A DNA stretch of 64,000 nt from the NCBI GenBank assembly GCA_026008535.1, contig BRKX01000004.1, forward strand, positions 8,829,501-8,893,500, in the 5' to 3' direction. Under the pieces are notes generated by a model. It was not told where the DNA came from. It ran no database searches and saw nothing but the letters and a program-made list of their open reading frames with translations. Source of the stretch: Perilla frutescens. Its lineage: Eukaryota; Streptophyta; Magnoliopsida; Lamiales; Lamiaceae. This document shows, one piece after another, positions 20,889 through 32,265 of this stretch. A program made the position numbers and the translations under genes. The first letter of the stretch is position 1. Each line of letters starts with the position of its first letter.

Positions 20889-23184
20889 TGTGTTTATTTT
20901 TCCTATTTTATCATAGGAATTTATTATTTTTAGTATGTGTTTTTCCTTTATTTTCATGATATTTTTATGTTATTTCCTTCACGTTTGCTCTTTTGGTGAG
21001 TTAGGTCAGGTTTGTGCAAAACTTGAGCTTTTGTGTCAAAAAGGAGGATTTTATGGCCAAAAGGTGGCTAGGAGGTGAAACTCCTAACTGAAGCTCCCAA
21101 CTAAAGCTTTGAACCGAAGCTCCCAACTAGTCACAAGCCGAGCTGAACTGGCCACAAGCTGAGCTGATCACAAGTTGAGCTGAATTGGTAACAAGCTGAG
21201 CTGATCATAAGCTGAGCTGAACTGCCACCAGCTGAGCTGAACTAGTCACAAGCTGAGCTGATCATTATCTGAGCTGAGCTGAGCAGGAGTTGGATTGATC
21301 ACACGCTGAGCTGAACTGGTCACAAACTGAGCTGATCACAAGCTGAGCTGAACTGAGCACAAACTGAACTGAACTGACCACCAGTTGAACTGATCACCAG
21401 CTGAACTGGTCACAAGCTGAACTGATCACAAGCTGAGTTGTGGCTGGAGCTTAGCTTAAGTAGAGCTAGAGCTGTAGCTGGAGCTTAGCTGGAGCAAGAC
21501 AACCAAGGACTTGAAGCTGAGCTAAAGCTGCAACTGAAGAGCTTTGACTTCAAGCTGAAGCAAAGGACCTGGAGCTGGACTGAGGCACAACTGATGAGCT
21601 AAGCTCCTAGGAGCCAAAATCTAAGCCAGAGGCACAACTGATGCACTAAAACTAAAGGAGCCCAACAGATGAGAAGCGCCCAAACTGATGAGAAAAGCCG
21701 AGAGTTGGAGCTCAAGCATCCTCGCCGGCACGGGACCCCCATGACTACGGGGCAGTGCTCACGACGAAGTACTCCTGCAACTGTATGGGACCCTAGCCCG
21801 TGAGTGCGGGGCACGCTACCTGCGCGGGCGGTCAGTTCGAGCCCCCTTGATCAGTTTCAGTCGCAATCAGTTTGAGCTCCAGTCGATTAGTTTCAGCTGT
21901 GATCTTTAATGCTCTCCACAACTTGGACATCTAAAGAATAAAATGCATGCGGTTCTAGACTAGGAGCATGAGGAGTTTCGGGAACCATCAAGCAATAACT
22001 CCACCTTTTTGGTTTCTCTCTCTTCAACCAATAAATCATCCACCACTTCCATTCATTTTTAGACAAAGACGGAATGAGAGGGGGAAATGGAAAACTTCTC
22101 TCTCAACTTCTCAAGACACACCTCTAGAGGGATTGTGGACACCTTCTCCCCTCAGAATTCTCACCATTTGCCATTCTCTACTGAGAGAGGGAAATTGAAA
22201 ACTTCAGTCTCCACTTCCCTTTACCACTACCACAGTTCTAGAGAGAGAGAGAGAGAGAGAGAAAGGAGGAGGACAAGAGGCAAGGAAGCTCAAGCCCAAT
22301 GAAGAGGCACAAGAAGAGGAATCCGACTTCATGCTATCTGCGGAAGCTAGACTTGCTCGAGGATTCTCCTTTTTAGTATTTCTTTCCTTAGCTTTAGCTT
22401 ATTTGTGGGGATTTATCCCAAACTCTCGAGAGAACAAACATTGCAGAAGTTTATATTTTATTTATCTTTTGATTTATGAAATGGACAACTTTTATAATTC
22501 TTGTGTTGTGTTGAGCATGTTGGGTTAATTTCTTACATTAGGGGATAGATAATTGATTTGGTTTCAATCCATGCTTGTGATGGTTGGTTTCTTGTTGTTG
22601 GAATTGTGCTTGTTTATGTTAAGTACTTGGCCACTACTTAGCATTGCTAGGCTCTAGATGAGACCGAGAGGAGATTCTAGAGCCCGACTTAGGTTCCTTC
22701 AATGTTAGGTGAATAGGGTTTCATTAGCCTAATTGTTAATCTTGTTCGTATGATATAGCCGATAGGGGTTTAATGGATTGATGATGACAGTAAATGAAGT
22801 TAAGCTACTTGAAGGGGTCTATTGTACGTCTAGGATTAACTTAATCAACTTGAATCAAGCTAGGAGAGAAACCAATGAGCGAATCTACACCCTAATGCTC
22901 TTTCCATAATCATTTCCTTCTTTTTGTTATTATTGGTGTTGCTAGTTAATTTTACTTGTTTTAAATTCATTAGTTTAGTAAAAGCCCTCAAACCCTTGCT
23001 TAGAATGGTTAGGTTGTATTTAAATTCATGTGCTTGATAATAATTGTAGCGTAGAAAGGTAATTGCCCAGATTAAGCCTTCCTCGAGAGACACGACCCGA
23101 GTTAGCTCTCCGCCCTACAATCGACCCCGTCCTCTTGCGGGTCCGGATCGAAGTAGTTTGCGTAGGACAAACTGGAACCAAACA
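20889..23184 (+). repeat. 5' LTR of Athila
   Basis: The LTR is 2296 bp. It starts TGTGTTTATTTTTCC and ends GGAACCAAACA, two bases before the PBS. It contains an AGCTGA-rich minisatellite (21105-21440), a GC-rich block (about 21715-21840) and a (GA)n tract (22243-22262). It matches 32266-36023 apart from the nested solo LTR there. Confidence 0.9.
21105..21440 (+). repeat. ~21-bp minisatellite (GAGCTGAACTGGTCACAAGCT) in the Athila LTR
   Basis: About fifteen imperfect units alternate CACAAGCTGAGCTGATCA and CACAAGCTGAGCTGAACTGG, which gives a higher period near 41 bp. It is followed by GAGCTGGAGCT-rich sequence to about 21600. The 3' LTR has the same array, cut by the solo LTR (32480-32573 and 34041-34300). 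Confidence 0.8.
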
Positions 23185-23186
23185 AC

Positions 23187-23204
23187 TGGTGCCATTACTG
23201 GGGA
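23187..23204 (+). promoter_or_regulatory. Primer-binding site of Athila (tRNA-Asp type)
   Basis: TGGTGCCATTACTGGGGA differs at three positions from the TGGCGCCGTTGCCGGGGA PBS that is characteristic of Athila/Tat Gypsy elements. It lies two bases after the LTR end. Confidence 0.85.
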
Positions 23205-23374
23205 AAGCTTTAGGTGTATTATCTTTTTCTGTTATAATTGTTTTGTGTTTGTTTTGGTATTCATGTTTTTGTGTTTGTTTTGTGCTTTGTGTATATTTTC
23301 TTGTGTTTTTGTTTAAGTGTTTATAACTTTTTCCAAAGTTGCATGTGATCTCCTTTTTATGTTTGTGTCTGTGT

Positions 23375-23949
23375 ATGCAAGGTCGACGAAGTCTCAACAG
23401 GAGACTAGCCCCCATGTTTAACAACATTTACAGACCGAGAAGGATTGAAGCTCCCAATTGGGAAGAAGAATTCTTGAGAGAAGTGCACTTTTAAAGTGAC
23501 AACTCTCAGCCTTTGGAGATGGATGCCAATCACATCAACAATGAGAACATTGCAAATGTAGCAAGGAACATGAGGGATTGTGCTCATCTTGTGATAGGGG
23601 CCTCAACTTCTTGTATTATTCTTGGAGAAGCCGCAAGAAATTATGAGTTGAAGAGCATCCACTTCAACTAATTTCCATCCTTTCATGGGATGCCTACAGA
23701 AGATGCCTTGAACTTCATCCGGGAGTTCTATGCTGTGGTTCAAACCTTTCCTTTACAAGGTTTGAATGAGGATCAATTGAAAATGAGGTGCTTTCCTTAC
23801 ACCTTGAAGGATCGTGCTAAGACATGGTTCATGTCTCTTCCATCTAATTCACTAGCTAGCTGTAATCCGGTGTATGAGAAGTTCATGGCCAAATGTTACT
23901 TCAACCAAAAGACCCAAGATTTGAGAGCTCAGATTGTTACATTCTCTAA
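23375..23949 (+). pseudogene. Athila gag, N-terminal part
   Basis: The frame starts at ATG 23375 (MQGRRSLNRRLAP) and is in frame with the long open stretch from 23690. It has stops at about 23492 and 23669. The core reads FHGMPTEDALNFIREF, LKMRCFPYTLKDRAKTWF and YEKFMAKCYF, a typical Athila retrotransposon gag domain. At 23950 it is cut within TFS by the Gypsy-B LTR. The remainder resumes at 28573. The open frame runs on into the LTR to 24244, so the last ~95 residues of that frame are not gag. Confidence 0.85.
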
Positions 23950-25246
23950 TGAAGGCATGATAAGCAACAAAGAACCAAACTCGGAGCTGCAAATTAGAGG
24001 TTCAATTACACGATTTCGAGCTAAGAAATTGCAAGGTTATTTCCAAACCATTATTCGCAAGAAGTTTGAAGAATTAGAAGAAGTTAAATGCAACCCCAAA
24101 ATTGTTACCTTGTTAACAATTAAAGATTGGAGATCAAGATTTAAAGAACAATACATGATGATCAAGAGAATTGAAGTCACAAGCATGCACGTTGGAGGCA
24201 TTTTGGACGTGCATGGCTTGCATGGAAGTTTTCGACCCTCTTAGTTATTTAATTAAGAGATTGATTTTATTTTGGACTATAATATTAATTAGATTATGGT
24301 ATTTATTATATTGGATCATATTTTTTTTATTGTTTTTGTAATTTTCGTTCATAGTTGAATAGGTTTGACTAGAATTGTATATAAGGCAATTTCCTACCTT
24401 GAATAGAATTCTAGTTTAGATATTTTCCTAGTATAGTTAGAAATCCTTTTTGGATAAGATTTTTAGGCCTTTTTTGTCATAATTTCGTGCTCCCTTACCC
24501 TATAAATAAGGGATCCATGTTACATTGATATTTTAGACATTATTGAAGATTTTTGCCTTTGCATCCAATTCTGTATCAACCCCAAAGCTCTTTTGTTAAT
24601 TTTCAGTTGAAAATTAATACTCTTAGAAGCCAGCAACTTTTAAGTTTTATATCAAGGGAATATTCTCATTCACATGAGGAATTAGGGTGAACTCGCTATC
24701 GAGGAGTAACTTGAAGATTCATTTTCATCGTAGAAGATACGCCGGGGATTAATCGGGTAGCAAATCACAACACTATCATCAACGCCATTATCATCGATGT
24801 CCTCCATCCTTCCATCAATGTTCGTGTTCATTCCAAGTCACCAAGACCTGATCGTGTATCGATCATAAGGGTTCGGTTCCGTACGCATTCAATTCATCGT
24901 GTTCATCATCTATATTGTAAGTACACCAAAATCCTAACATATCCTATCTACTCCTAGCCTTTCTTCACCAAAATCACGTCCCAAATACCTCCTTAGTCCA
25001 GCCATAATTCTCGTCACAAATTAGCCTCATTTGGATTTTGTGTATTATTTTTGTGTCGTCGTCTAAGTGTCGTAATTTGGTCTAGATTGATTCGTATATT
25101 TGTTTGAGTTGTATTTCGTTTATTTTTAGTTTATTATCATTTATTGAGTCTTAGAGTAGGGTTGAATCCTTCCTTAGTTGATGTGTTCGATCTAGATGTC
25201 TTCCGCGCGTCTCTAGTATCCTGTACAAATTATCTGGGTTACATCA
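23950..25246 (+). repeat. 5' LTR of Gypsy-B
   Basis: The LTR starts TGAAGGCATGATAAGC and ends about GGGTTACATCA. It aligns along its length with 27271-28572, with scattered substitutions. A TATA box (TATAAATA, 24501-24508) and the CGCTATCGAGGAGTAAC block are shared. The end is uncertain by a few bases. Confidence 0.85.
24501..24508 (+). promoter_or_regulatory. TATA box of the Gypsy-B 5' LTR
   Basis: TATAAATA is preceded by CTTACCC and followed by AGGGATCCATG. The second LTR has the same element at 27825-27832. Confidence 0.55.
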
Positions 25247-25252
25247 TAAATT

Positions 25253-25265
25253 TGGCATCAGAGCC
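25253..25265 (+). promoter_or_regulatory. Primer-binding site of Gypsy-B
   Basis: TGGCATCAGAGCC is one base different from the TGGTATCAGAGC initiator tRNA-Met type. It lies a few bases after the LTR end. Confidence 0.75.
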
Positions 25266-25969
25266 ACGTCAGCTCTGCTGGTCGTGGTTCAATCCTATGT
25301 GTCTTTTATTTTATTACATGTCATTCGTACATGTTAATCGAGTTGTAATAGTTCAGTTGTTCATTGAAATAAAAGAGTTCATTTAAAAAAAATCGGATAT
25401 TAAAAAAAACATAAAAAAATCCGATAAAAAAAAAAGAAAATTCTATTCATAGTGTTTCCTTTTGAGATTATTTTTTATTTTTGGTACTTTTGTTTTAGTA
25501 CTAATCCATAGTTGGTAGTTACCTATTGAGTCTTATTTTATTTTTGGAACATTCCTTCTAGTATAGTTCTTTAGTTGGTAATTTCCTTTTGAGTTGTAAT
25601 TTATTTTTGGTTCTTTCCATCTAGAGTCTAGTCTAATTAAGGTATTTAGATTGTGTCACACTAGTGGTACACACATCCAAATCACCTTCCTTCCTTCTTA
25701 GTTTCTTATTTTCTTTTCTTTTCTAGTTCTTCCCTTCTTTCCTTAGGATTTATTTTTGGATTCCTATTCTATTTGGAAACTTCAAAAATATATCTAATTC
25801 TTTCCTTATCTTGATTTATTCCATTCAAATCCTTTCAAACCTTCCATATACTTCCTCATACCCATAATTTTCGTCCATCATACTTAAAGGGTTCAAAAAT
25901 CTGCCCTAGTTCACCTACACCATTTATCTACAACCATATACACCATTCAGACCATACACCCATGCAACC

Positions 25970-26596
25970 ATGCACCATCCAGTTCATACACCAAACACCA
26001 CTCATACTCCATACACTCGTACACCATATACATCAAATTCTCACCATCTTTTCCGTAATAAAAAAATGATCATCCCCGAGTTTGAAGATCTACACGATCC
26101 CGATACCTACTTGGATTGGGAACACAAAGTAGACAAATTTTTTGAATGCTACGACTTCTCCGAGAAAAAGAAAGTGCAGCTAGTTTCGCTGAAGTTTAAA
26201 GGCTACGCAGCAACATGGTGGGGATATCAACAGAATCGGTGCCACCGAGATCGCCTTCCACCTATCGACACATGGCGTGAGTTGAAAGATTTGATGCAGA
26301 AATGCTTCATTCCAGACCACTATCAATGGGAGTTGGAGAAAAAGATACACAAGCTTAGGCAAAGAGAACGAAGTGTAAATAACTACTACAACAAAATGAT
26401 TGAAACCATGAGACGAGCTGATGTAGAAGAATATCGAGAAGATATCATGGATAGATTTCTAGCTGGTCTACGAAGGGCAATTCATGAAAGAGTAGCATTA
26501 TATCACTTTGATGAGTTGGATGACATGGTGGAATACGTCATCCGAATAGAAAAGTGGCTAGAGGAGCTAGAGACAAGGTCCAAGGAAGTGATTTAA
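25970..26596 (+). CDS. Gypsy-B gag
   Basis: This is an open frame of 208 codons, the longest undisturbed chromovirus-type gene in the window. A better start may be ATG 26066, because the family homology begins at IIPEFEDLHDPDTYLDWE. The retrotransposon gag domain follows: WEHKVDKFFECYDF, KFKGYAATWWGYQQ, DTWRELKDLMQKCFIP, SVNNYYNKMIETM and RFLAGLRRAIHERV. It ends with a charged segment and TAA and has no zinc knuckle, which may have been lost or may lie in the broken sequence after it. The domain builds the retrotransposon capsid. It looks intact, so it could still be translated. Confidence 0.8.
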   Translation: MHHPVHTPNTTHTPYTRTPYTSNSHHLFRNKKMIIPEFEDLHDPDTYLDWEHKVDKFFECYDFSEKKKVQLVSLKFKGYAATWWGYQQNRCHRDRLPPIDTWRELKDLMQKCFIPDHYQWELEKKIHKLRQRERSVNNYYNKMIETMRRADVEEYREDIMDRFLAGLRRAIHERVALYHFDELDDMVEYVIRIEKWLEELETRSKEVI

Positions 26597-27270
26597 GTGG
26601 AGGCCTGTGAAAAGTTGCCAACTGATTTCGTTGCCACCAACAAAGATTCAACTTCTAAGGTACCAATTTTAAACATTGTTGAAGCATCTATCAAAGAGTT
26701 GCCATCTGTGTCCATGTGCTTAGACGTTAGAGAAGTTGAGGTAGCTTAAGAATCTAAGCCGAAAGTAGACATGACCAATAAAGAGATACTAGTTTTGGAG
26801 GAGATAACTATAGAAGATTGCAATCTGGAAGTTTCGTCCATGGAGATGACAAGTCCTAATGATTGTATAGTGGAAAAACTACAAATTGTGCACTTGGAGA
26901 GCATTATTGCAGTTGAAAAGATCGAAAAGGATGAAAAGATAATGGAGTTACAACCATGTTCAAAGCAAGAGGATGACATCATTTTGGGAGTGGATGTCGC
27001 ACAAATGAAGTCTTTGCAAATGCACATGGCGGATCCATTCATTCCTAATATTTTTTGTCAACCATGTACTTTTAATGTCTTTATTTTACAGGTTGCCAAA
27101 GATGTGCCACATGATATTAATGTGCCCCCAGACTTGTTCATGGTTCCTATGTCCATGCATCCTATGCAGTTGAAGCTTGAGCAAAGAGAATTTGATGATC
27201 AGTTTGTGTTAGTCTTTGATACCGGAGATTCGAATTTGAGGACGAATTCTTTTCAAGAGGAGAGGAATGA
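26597..27270 (+). pseudogene. Gypsy-B tail with polyprotein C-terminus
   Basis: The frame continues after the gag stop with Val/Glu-rich sequence. It carries another stop at about 26748 and then an open stretch (26771-27304). The end FDTGDSNLRTNSFQEERND matches the usual C-terminus of chromovirus polyproteins, directly over the PPT. No catalytic motif lies between, so protease, RT, RNase H and integrase are all missing. The open frame runs into the 3' LTR. Confidence 0.7.
27253..27268 (+). promoter_or_regulatory. Polypurine tract of Gypsy-B
   Basis: CAAGAGGAGAGGAATG lies directly before the LTR start TGAAGGC at 27271, in the usual chromovirus context GAATTCTTTTCAAGAGG. Confidence 0.75.
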
Positions 27271-28572
27271 TGAAGGCACAATAAGCAATAATGAACCAAA
27301 CTAGGAGCTGCAACTTACAGGTTCAATTACACGATTTCAAGCCAAAAAATTGCAAGGTTATTTCCAAGCCATTATTCGCAAGAAGTTTGAAGAATTAAAA
27401 GAAGTTAAAATGCAGCCCCAAAATTGTTACCTTGTTAACAATAAAAGATTGGAGATCAAGATTTGAAGAACAATACATGATGATCAAGAGAATTGAAGTC
27501 ACAAGCATGCACGTTGGAGGCATTTTGGACGTGCATGGCTTGCATGGAAGTTTTCATCCCCCTTAGTTATTTAATTAAGGGATTGATTTTATTTTAGACT
27601 ATAATATTAATTAGATTATAGTATTTATTATTTTGGATCAGATTTTTATTTATTTTTTATGTAATTTTCGTTCATAGTTGAATGAGTTTGACTAGAATTG
27701 TATTTAAGGCAATTTCCTACCTTGAATAGAATTCTAGTTTAGGTATTTTCCTAGTATAGTTAGAAATCCTTTTTAGATCAGATTTTTAGGCCTTTTTTCT
27801 TCATAATTTTGTGCTCCCTTACCCTATAAATAAAGGATCCATGTTACATTGATATTTTAGACATTATTGAAGATTTTTGCCTTTGTATCCAATTGTATCT
27901 CAACCCCAAAGCTCTTTTGTTAATTTTCAGTCGAAAATTAATACTCTTAGAAACCAGCAACTTTTAAGTTTCATATCAAGGGAATGTTCTAGTTTACATG
28001 AGGAATTAGGATGAACTCGCTATCGAGGAGTAACTTGAAGATTCGTTTTCGTTGTACAAGATATGTCGGGGATTAATCGGGTAGTAAATCACAACACTAT
28101 CATCAACGCCATCATCATCGACGTCCTCCATCCTTCCATCAACGTTCATCTTCATTCCAAGTCACCAAGACCTGATCGTGTGTTGATCATAAGGGTTCGG
28201 TTCCGTACGCGTTCAATTCGTCGTGTTCGTCATCTATATCGTAAGTACACCAAAATCATAACATATCCTATCTACTCCTAGCCTTTCTTCACCAAAATCA
28301 CGTCCCAAATACCTCCTTAGTCTAGCCATAATTCTCGTCACAAATCAGCCTCATATTTAGATTTTGTGTATTGTTTTTGTGTCATCATCTAAGTGTCGTA
28401 ATTAGGTCTAGATTGATTTGTATATTTGTTTGAGTTTTATTTCGTTTATTTTAAGTTTATTTTCATTTATTGAGTCTTAGAATAGGGCTGGATCCTTCCA
28501 TAGTTGACGTGTTCGATCTAGAAGTCTTCCGCGCGTCTCTAGTATCCTGTACAAATTGTCCGGGTTACACCA
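27271..28572 (+). repeat. 3' LTR of Gypsy-B
   Basis: It starts TGAAGGCACAATAAGC and ends about GGGTTACACCA, after which Athila gag resumes. It has the same blocks as the 5' LTR, including TATAAATA at 27825-27832. Confidence 0.85.
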
Positions 28573-30214
28573 TTTCCCAATCTCCGGGTGAAGCATTTCA
28601 TAAAGCGTGGGATCGCTTCAGGGGTCTTCAACAACAATGCCCGCGGCACCATCTAGCACGTGAGTTGCTCCACCAGTTCTTCTATGATGTGCTGTCCTAA
28701 AAATTTTAATATATGGTGGATAATGAAGCGGGAGGAGATATAAGTGGCTGTACAACTAAATTAGTCTCTAATATCTTTGAGACCATGACCACCACATCTT
28801 AACAGAAGAGTGCTAGGGGAAACGAGCTTCTGTCAACGAAGCCAACCCTAGCTATGATGTGACGAAACAGTTAGCCGAGCTAACTAGGCAAGTGGAGATA
28901 CTAAGGTCATCTAGAAGCCCACCTCGACAATCTATAGATTTAGAGATATATGGAGTATGTGGAGAGTATGACCATGGAGCCAATGTATGCCAAAAGCAAG
29001 TGGAATCCAGTTTCAGTGAGGAAGCACATTTTCTTGATCTTCAAGAGCAAGTCAATGCCTTGCAAGGATTCTAACCTCAACAACAATACAATCCTTACTC
29101 CCAGACATACAACCCGGGGTAGAGAAATCATCCAAATTTCTCTTGGAGGCAACCTTAGGACCCTCAGCCATTTCAACAACCACCTCCACCTCAACAAGCT
29201 GGCGGAACTCAAGCTCCACACTATCCCAGACGTCCCCAATATCTGGCTCAACCAAACTAGCCCGCAAGACCATCCTTGGAAGACACATTGCAAGCCTTCA
29301 TGTAGGCTACTCAACAACGATTTGAGTCCATGGAGGCTTCTATTAAGCAGATCGAGACCCAAGTGGGTCAAGTTACGGACACTGTTGGTGACCTGTCCAA
29401 GCAGATCCAGAGCAGAAAATTGCCAAGCTAGCCCGAGCAAGTGCATGCCATAACTATGCTCAAAAGTGGCGACATAACTTAGGACAAGGTTGGAGAGTCC
29501 AACTTGAATGAAGTTGCCTTTGAAAATGAAGGGGCTTTTCAAAAAAATTAGAGAGAGGCTAAAGAAATGAAAGCTCAAGGGGAGAAGATTGCTCTCCATA
29601 GAGCCACCAACCCCTATGATCATCCAATTCCTTACTCGAGCCGACTGAGAGATAAAAAGAAAGAGCTGCAGCTGCAAGAGTTTTATAAATTCTACTCAAA
29701 ACTAAACGTTAATCTTCCTTTCCTGAGCATCATCCAAAATGAGCCAGCCCTTGTGCAATTTTTCAAGGAGCTAGTGGCAAAGAAAAGGAGATTCAGGGAA
29801 GATGAGCAAATTTTGATGCCCAAGGTGGCAAGTTCAATCCTACAACATCAATTACCTCCCAAGCTTAGCGATCCAGGTAGCTTTACTCTTCAAATTGCTT
29901 TGGGGAATGGTAAGGAAGCATGTGGGATGTTAGATTTGGGGGCAGGAATAAATTTAATGCCTTACTCTACTTTTAAGCAACTAGAGTTAGGGAACTTGAA
30001 ACCTACTACAATGTGCTTGCAATTTTCTGATATATCCATTAGATATCCCAAGGGAATTGTTGAGGATATCCTTGTGAAAGTAGGTGGGTTGATAGTCCAT
30101 GTTGAATTTGTTGTCTTAGACGTAGGAGATGTCACAAATACCCTCATCGATGTTAAAAATGAAACATTAAAAATGTCTATTTTTGGGGAAACTGTATCTT
30201 TCTCGAATGTTTGA
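28573..30214 (+). pseudogene. Athila gag C-terminus and protease
   Basis: Directly after Gypsy-B the gag frame resumes as ISQSPGEAFHKAWDRFRGL, the Athila GESLYEAWERFKDLL helix, and ends FFYDVLS with a stop. Later frames show YNPYSQTYNPG and NHPNFSWRQP, the typical Athila proline-rich linker, with several stops. The last open stretch (29567-30214) covers HLPYSSRL-type linker sequence and an aspartic protease: CGMLDLGAGINLMPYS, where the active-site triad is usually D-L-G-A-S, and YPKGIVEDILVKV. The segment that normally follows (ILGRPFL) is missing, so the protease has an internal deletion. Not functional. Confidence 0.8.
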
Positions 30215-30581
30215 TGCTCATATTCCTGCTAATCCCTTAATCCAAAATTGCTCTTCCCTTGATGCTATTGATGCCATGTCCGAGAAAGTTTTTGTGCAGT
30301 GAGATAGCCCAGAAAGTGAGTGCAAGGAGATCAAGAGGGATAAAGTGAAGAAGTTCCCTGACAAAGACACTCCGGGGAAGAAAGCTGCCCAAGGGATAAA
30401 ATGGCTTGTGTCGAACACCCGCAAGAGGTGGTTTCTAGAAAAATCAAAGTCTGAAGGGAGTGGGGTGTCGGTTGACGAAGAAGCATTTTTGTGTGGGGAA
30501 ATCAAGCTTTTTAGCCCATGGACTAAGGCTTACATCCAAGTCAAGGGACATAAAGCTATCGTGCTCTACGATCTCCCATGA
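30215..30581 (+). pseudogene. Athila remnant after protease, including a 78-codon open frame
   Basis: The first part (LDAIDAMSEK...DSPES) resembles the linker after Athila protease. It runs, with a stop, into an open frame at 30345-30581 that is basic at first (KKFPDKDTPGKKAAQG) and ends IQVKGHKAIVLYDLP. I do not recognise this last segment. RT, RNase H and integrase, which should lie here, are absent. Confidence 0.5.
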
Positions 30582-32245
30582 TCGCTAGCTGAAACTATGT
30601 CTATCTCGGGACTATAAAATGAGCGCTGCATGCGAGACAACCCATAATTTTATTATTTTTATCTTTTATTTAATTTTTACCTTTTTGTGTGTTTAAGTTT
30701 TTATTTTTGTTGTTGTCTTGCATGGGCGAAGAATTGTGAGTGCACTGCTGGGAAGGAAACTGATGTAAAAATAGATAAGTGTAGGACCGTCGGCACGGCA
30801 CCGACATGACCGTGGGATGAGGCTCTCGGCCAAACAACCCCGCAAGCGTGGTGCCTTCATGAGTGTGGGACCCCGAGCACTAGCATCCACCACGAGTGCA
30901 TCATCATCTGCGAGCGCGGAGCTTCCCATGACCGCGTCATACAAATAAAGGGTCTAGTTTCAAACCTAACTCCTCACAAGTTCCGTAGCCTCTTCCACTA
31001 CCTTATCAACCACCAAAGCAGTGAAGTCATTTCATTTATTGTTTTTCTATTTTGTGTTTTGTGTGCATTGTTAGTATTTTTTCCCGTATTATTTTGTCCG
31101 TTCGTCATTTGTTGTTCGTGTTGTTTTGTAGGAACATGCGCCTATTACCGGTCTTCTACATTCTGTAACGTTTTCTCTTCTCTTTATTTCTTACATTGAG
31201 GACAATGTATGATTTAAGTGTGGGGGGTGAACTTATGTTTTATGTTATTATGATTATATTTTTAATTTTATGTTAAATTTTGAAATTTTATTTTGAAATT
31301 TGTTATATGTCATTTTGTTCAGTTTTGATTTATGTTTTGATCATATTGTGTGTTTGTTTGTTTAAACTCGGACTTAGCATGCTTTGTCTTGTCTAATTGT
31401 CAAACTTGGTTATTTGGAATATGAATCTTCAAGGGATTATTGTTAAGATAATTATGTAGCATGAAAGCATTCGTATTATTTCATTGTAGAATGTGAATTG
31501 TCTTAAAGAATGATTATATTTACATGATTTGTGTTGTGGGTCTCGTCCTCTAAGAATTCGAAGGCTTGACTCGTTCGCTTGTCAAATGTGTCAATTATGC
31601 TTGAAAAATCATTCTCTCCTCTAACTTCCTATCATTTATTTAAAAATAAAATAAAATAAAAAATAAAATAAAATGTGTGTGAAATAAAAGCGAGGATAAT
31701 AAGGATTTCTGCTCCTCTAGTCGTCTAAATTGACTATGAGCATGGAAAACCACATAAGGACACTGGGGATTTTATCCCTAAGGACTATACCTTGTGAAGT
31801 TTGATCTATGTCCTCTTGTTTAATTGTTGTAATTAACAGGATTGCATTTTGGATTTTACTCCTATCATGTGTGTCATTCCTTTGAATCTATCCATGATGA
31901 GTATGAAAAACCATGTTAGGAAACTCGGTTTACCCCGATGATTTCACCTAATGAATTATATCCTTTGAGTGCATTCCCGGGTTAATTTTGAATAATTGGT
32001 TGGGGAGTTAGTGAGAGGAATGTTTTATAGGATAAATATTGCATTTTGCCCTGAGAATATCTTGCTTGCTTATTCTTATTGGACGAGCCACATGCTTTGT
32101 TTAATAAATGTTGTCATTCTCCTCGATGATAAGCTTTCTAGTTTGAAACAGTGAGTAATGTTCTAGTGTGTATGATCTTCTTGGGGGCAATTCCTTCTTA
32201 CTTCATATCTTGAATGATTTTATTTGCTTGAGGACAAGTAAAGGG
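30582..32245 (+). other. Athila 3' noncoding domain
   Basis: No coding signal in about 1.66 kb. A GC-rich island (30780-30945) contains CATGACCGTGGG-like phrases similar to those in the LTR GC blocks. TTAAGTGTGGGGGGTG at 31214-31229 is a PPT-like tract about 1 kb upstream of the real PPT, preceded by TTGAGGACAATG as in other Athila elements. Confidence 0.6.
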
Positions 32246-32260
32246 TTAAGTATGGGGGAG
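32246..32260 (+). promoter_or_regulatory. Polypurine tract of Athila
   Basis: TTAAGTATGGGGGAG lies in the context TTGAGGACAAGTAAAGGG, five bases before the 3' LTR start at 32266. Confidence 0.85.
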
Positions 32261-32265
32261 TTATT

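Larger units (their letters stand above)
23950..28572 (+). mobile_element. Gypsy-B: gag-only (TR-GAG-like) LTR retrotransposon
   Basis: Two LTRs of about 1.3 kb (23950-25246 and 27271-28572) enclose only 2.0 kb, with a Met-type PBS, a Gypsy gag and a PPT. There is no protease, RT or integrase. The tail before the PPT encodes the C-terminal phrase NLRTNSFQEERND, which in complete chromoviruses ends the polyprotein, so pol was removed internally. The element splits Athila gag. The exact TSD is unclear: flanks TCTAA and about CCCAA look diverged. The gag-only layout matches what has been called TR-GAG, a non-autonomous class. Confidence 0.8.

Noticed and set aside
21105..21440. Regular short repeats, as a possible CRISPR array
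   Set aside because: Units are contiguous and have no unique spacers; they lie in a plant retrotransposon LTR and recur in the other LTR.
23690..24244. One 184-residue protein
   Set aside because: It is an accidental fusion: Athila gag up to 23949, then Gypsy-B LTR.
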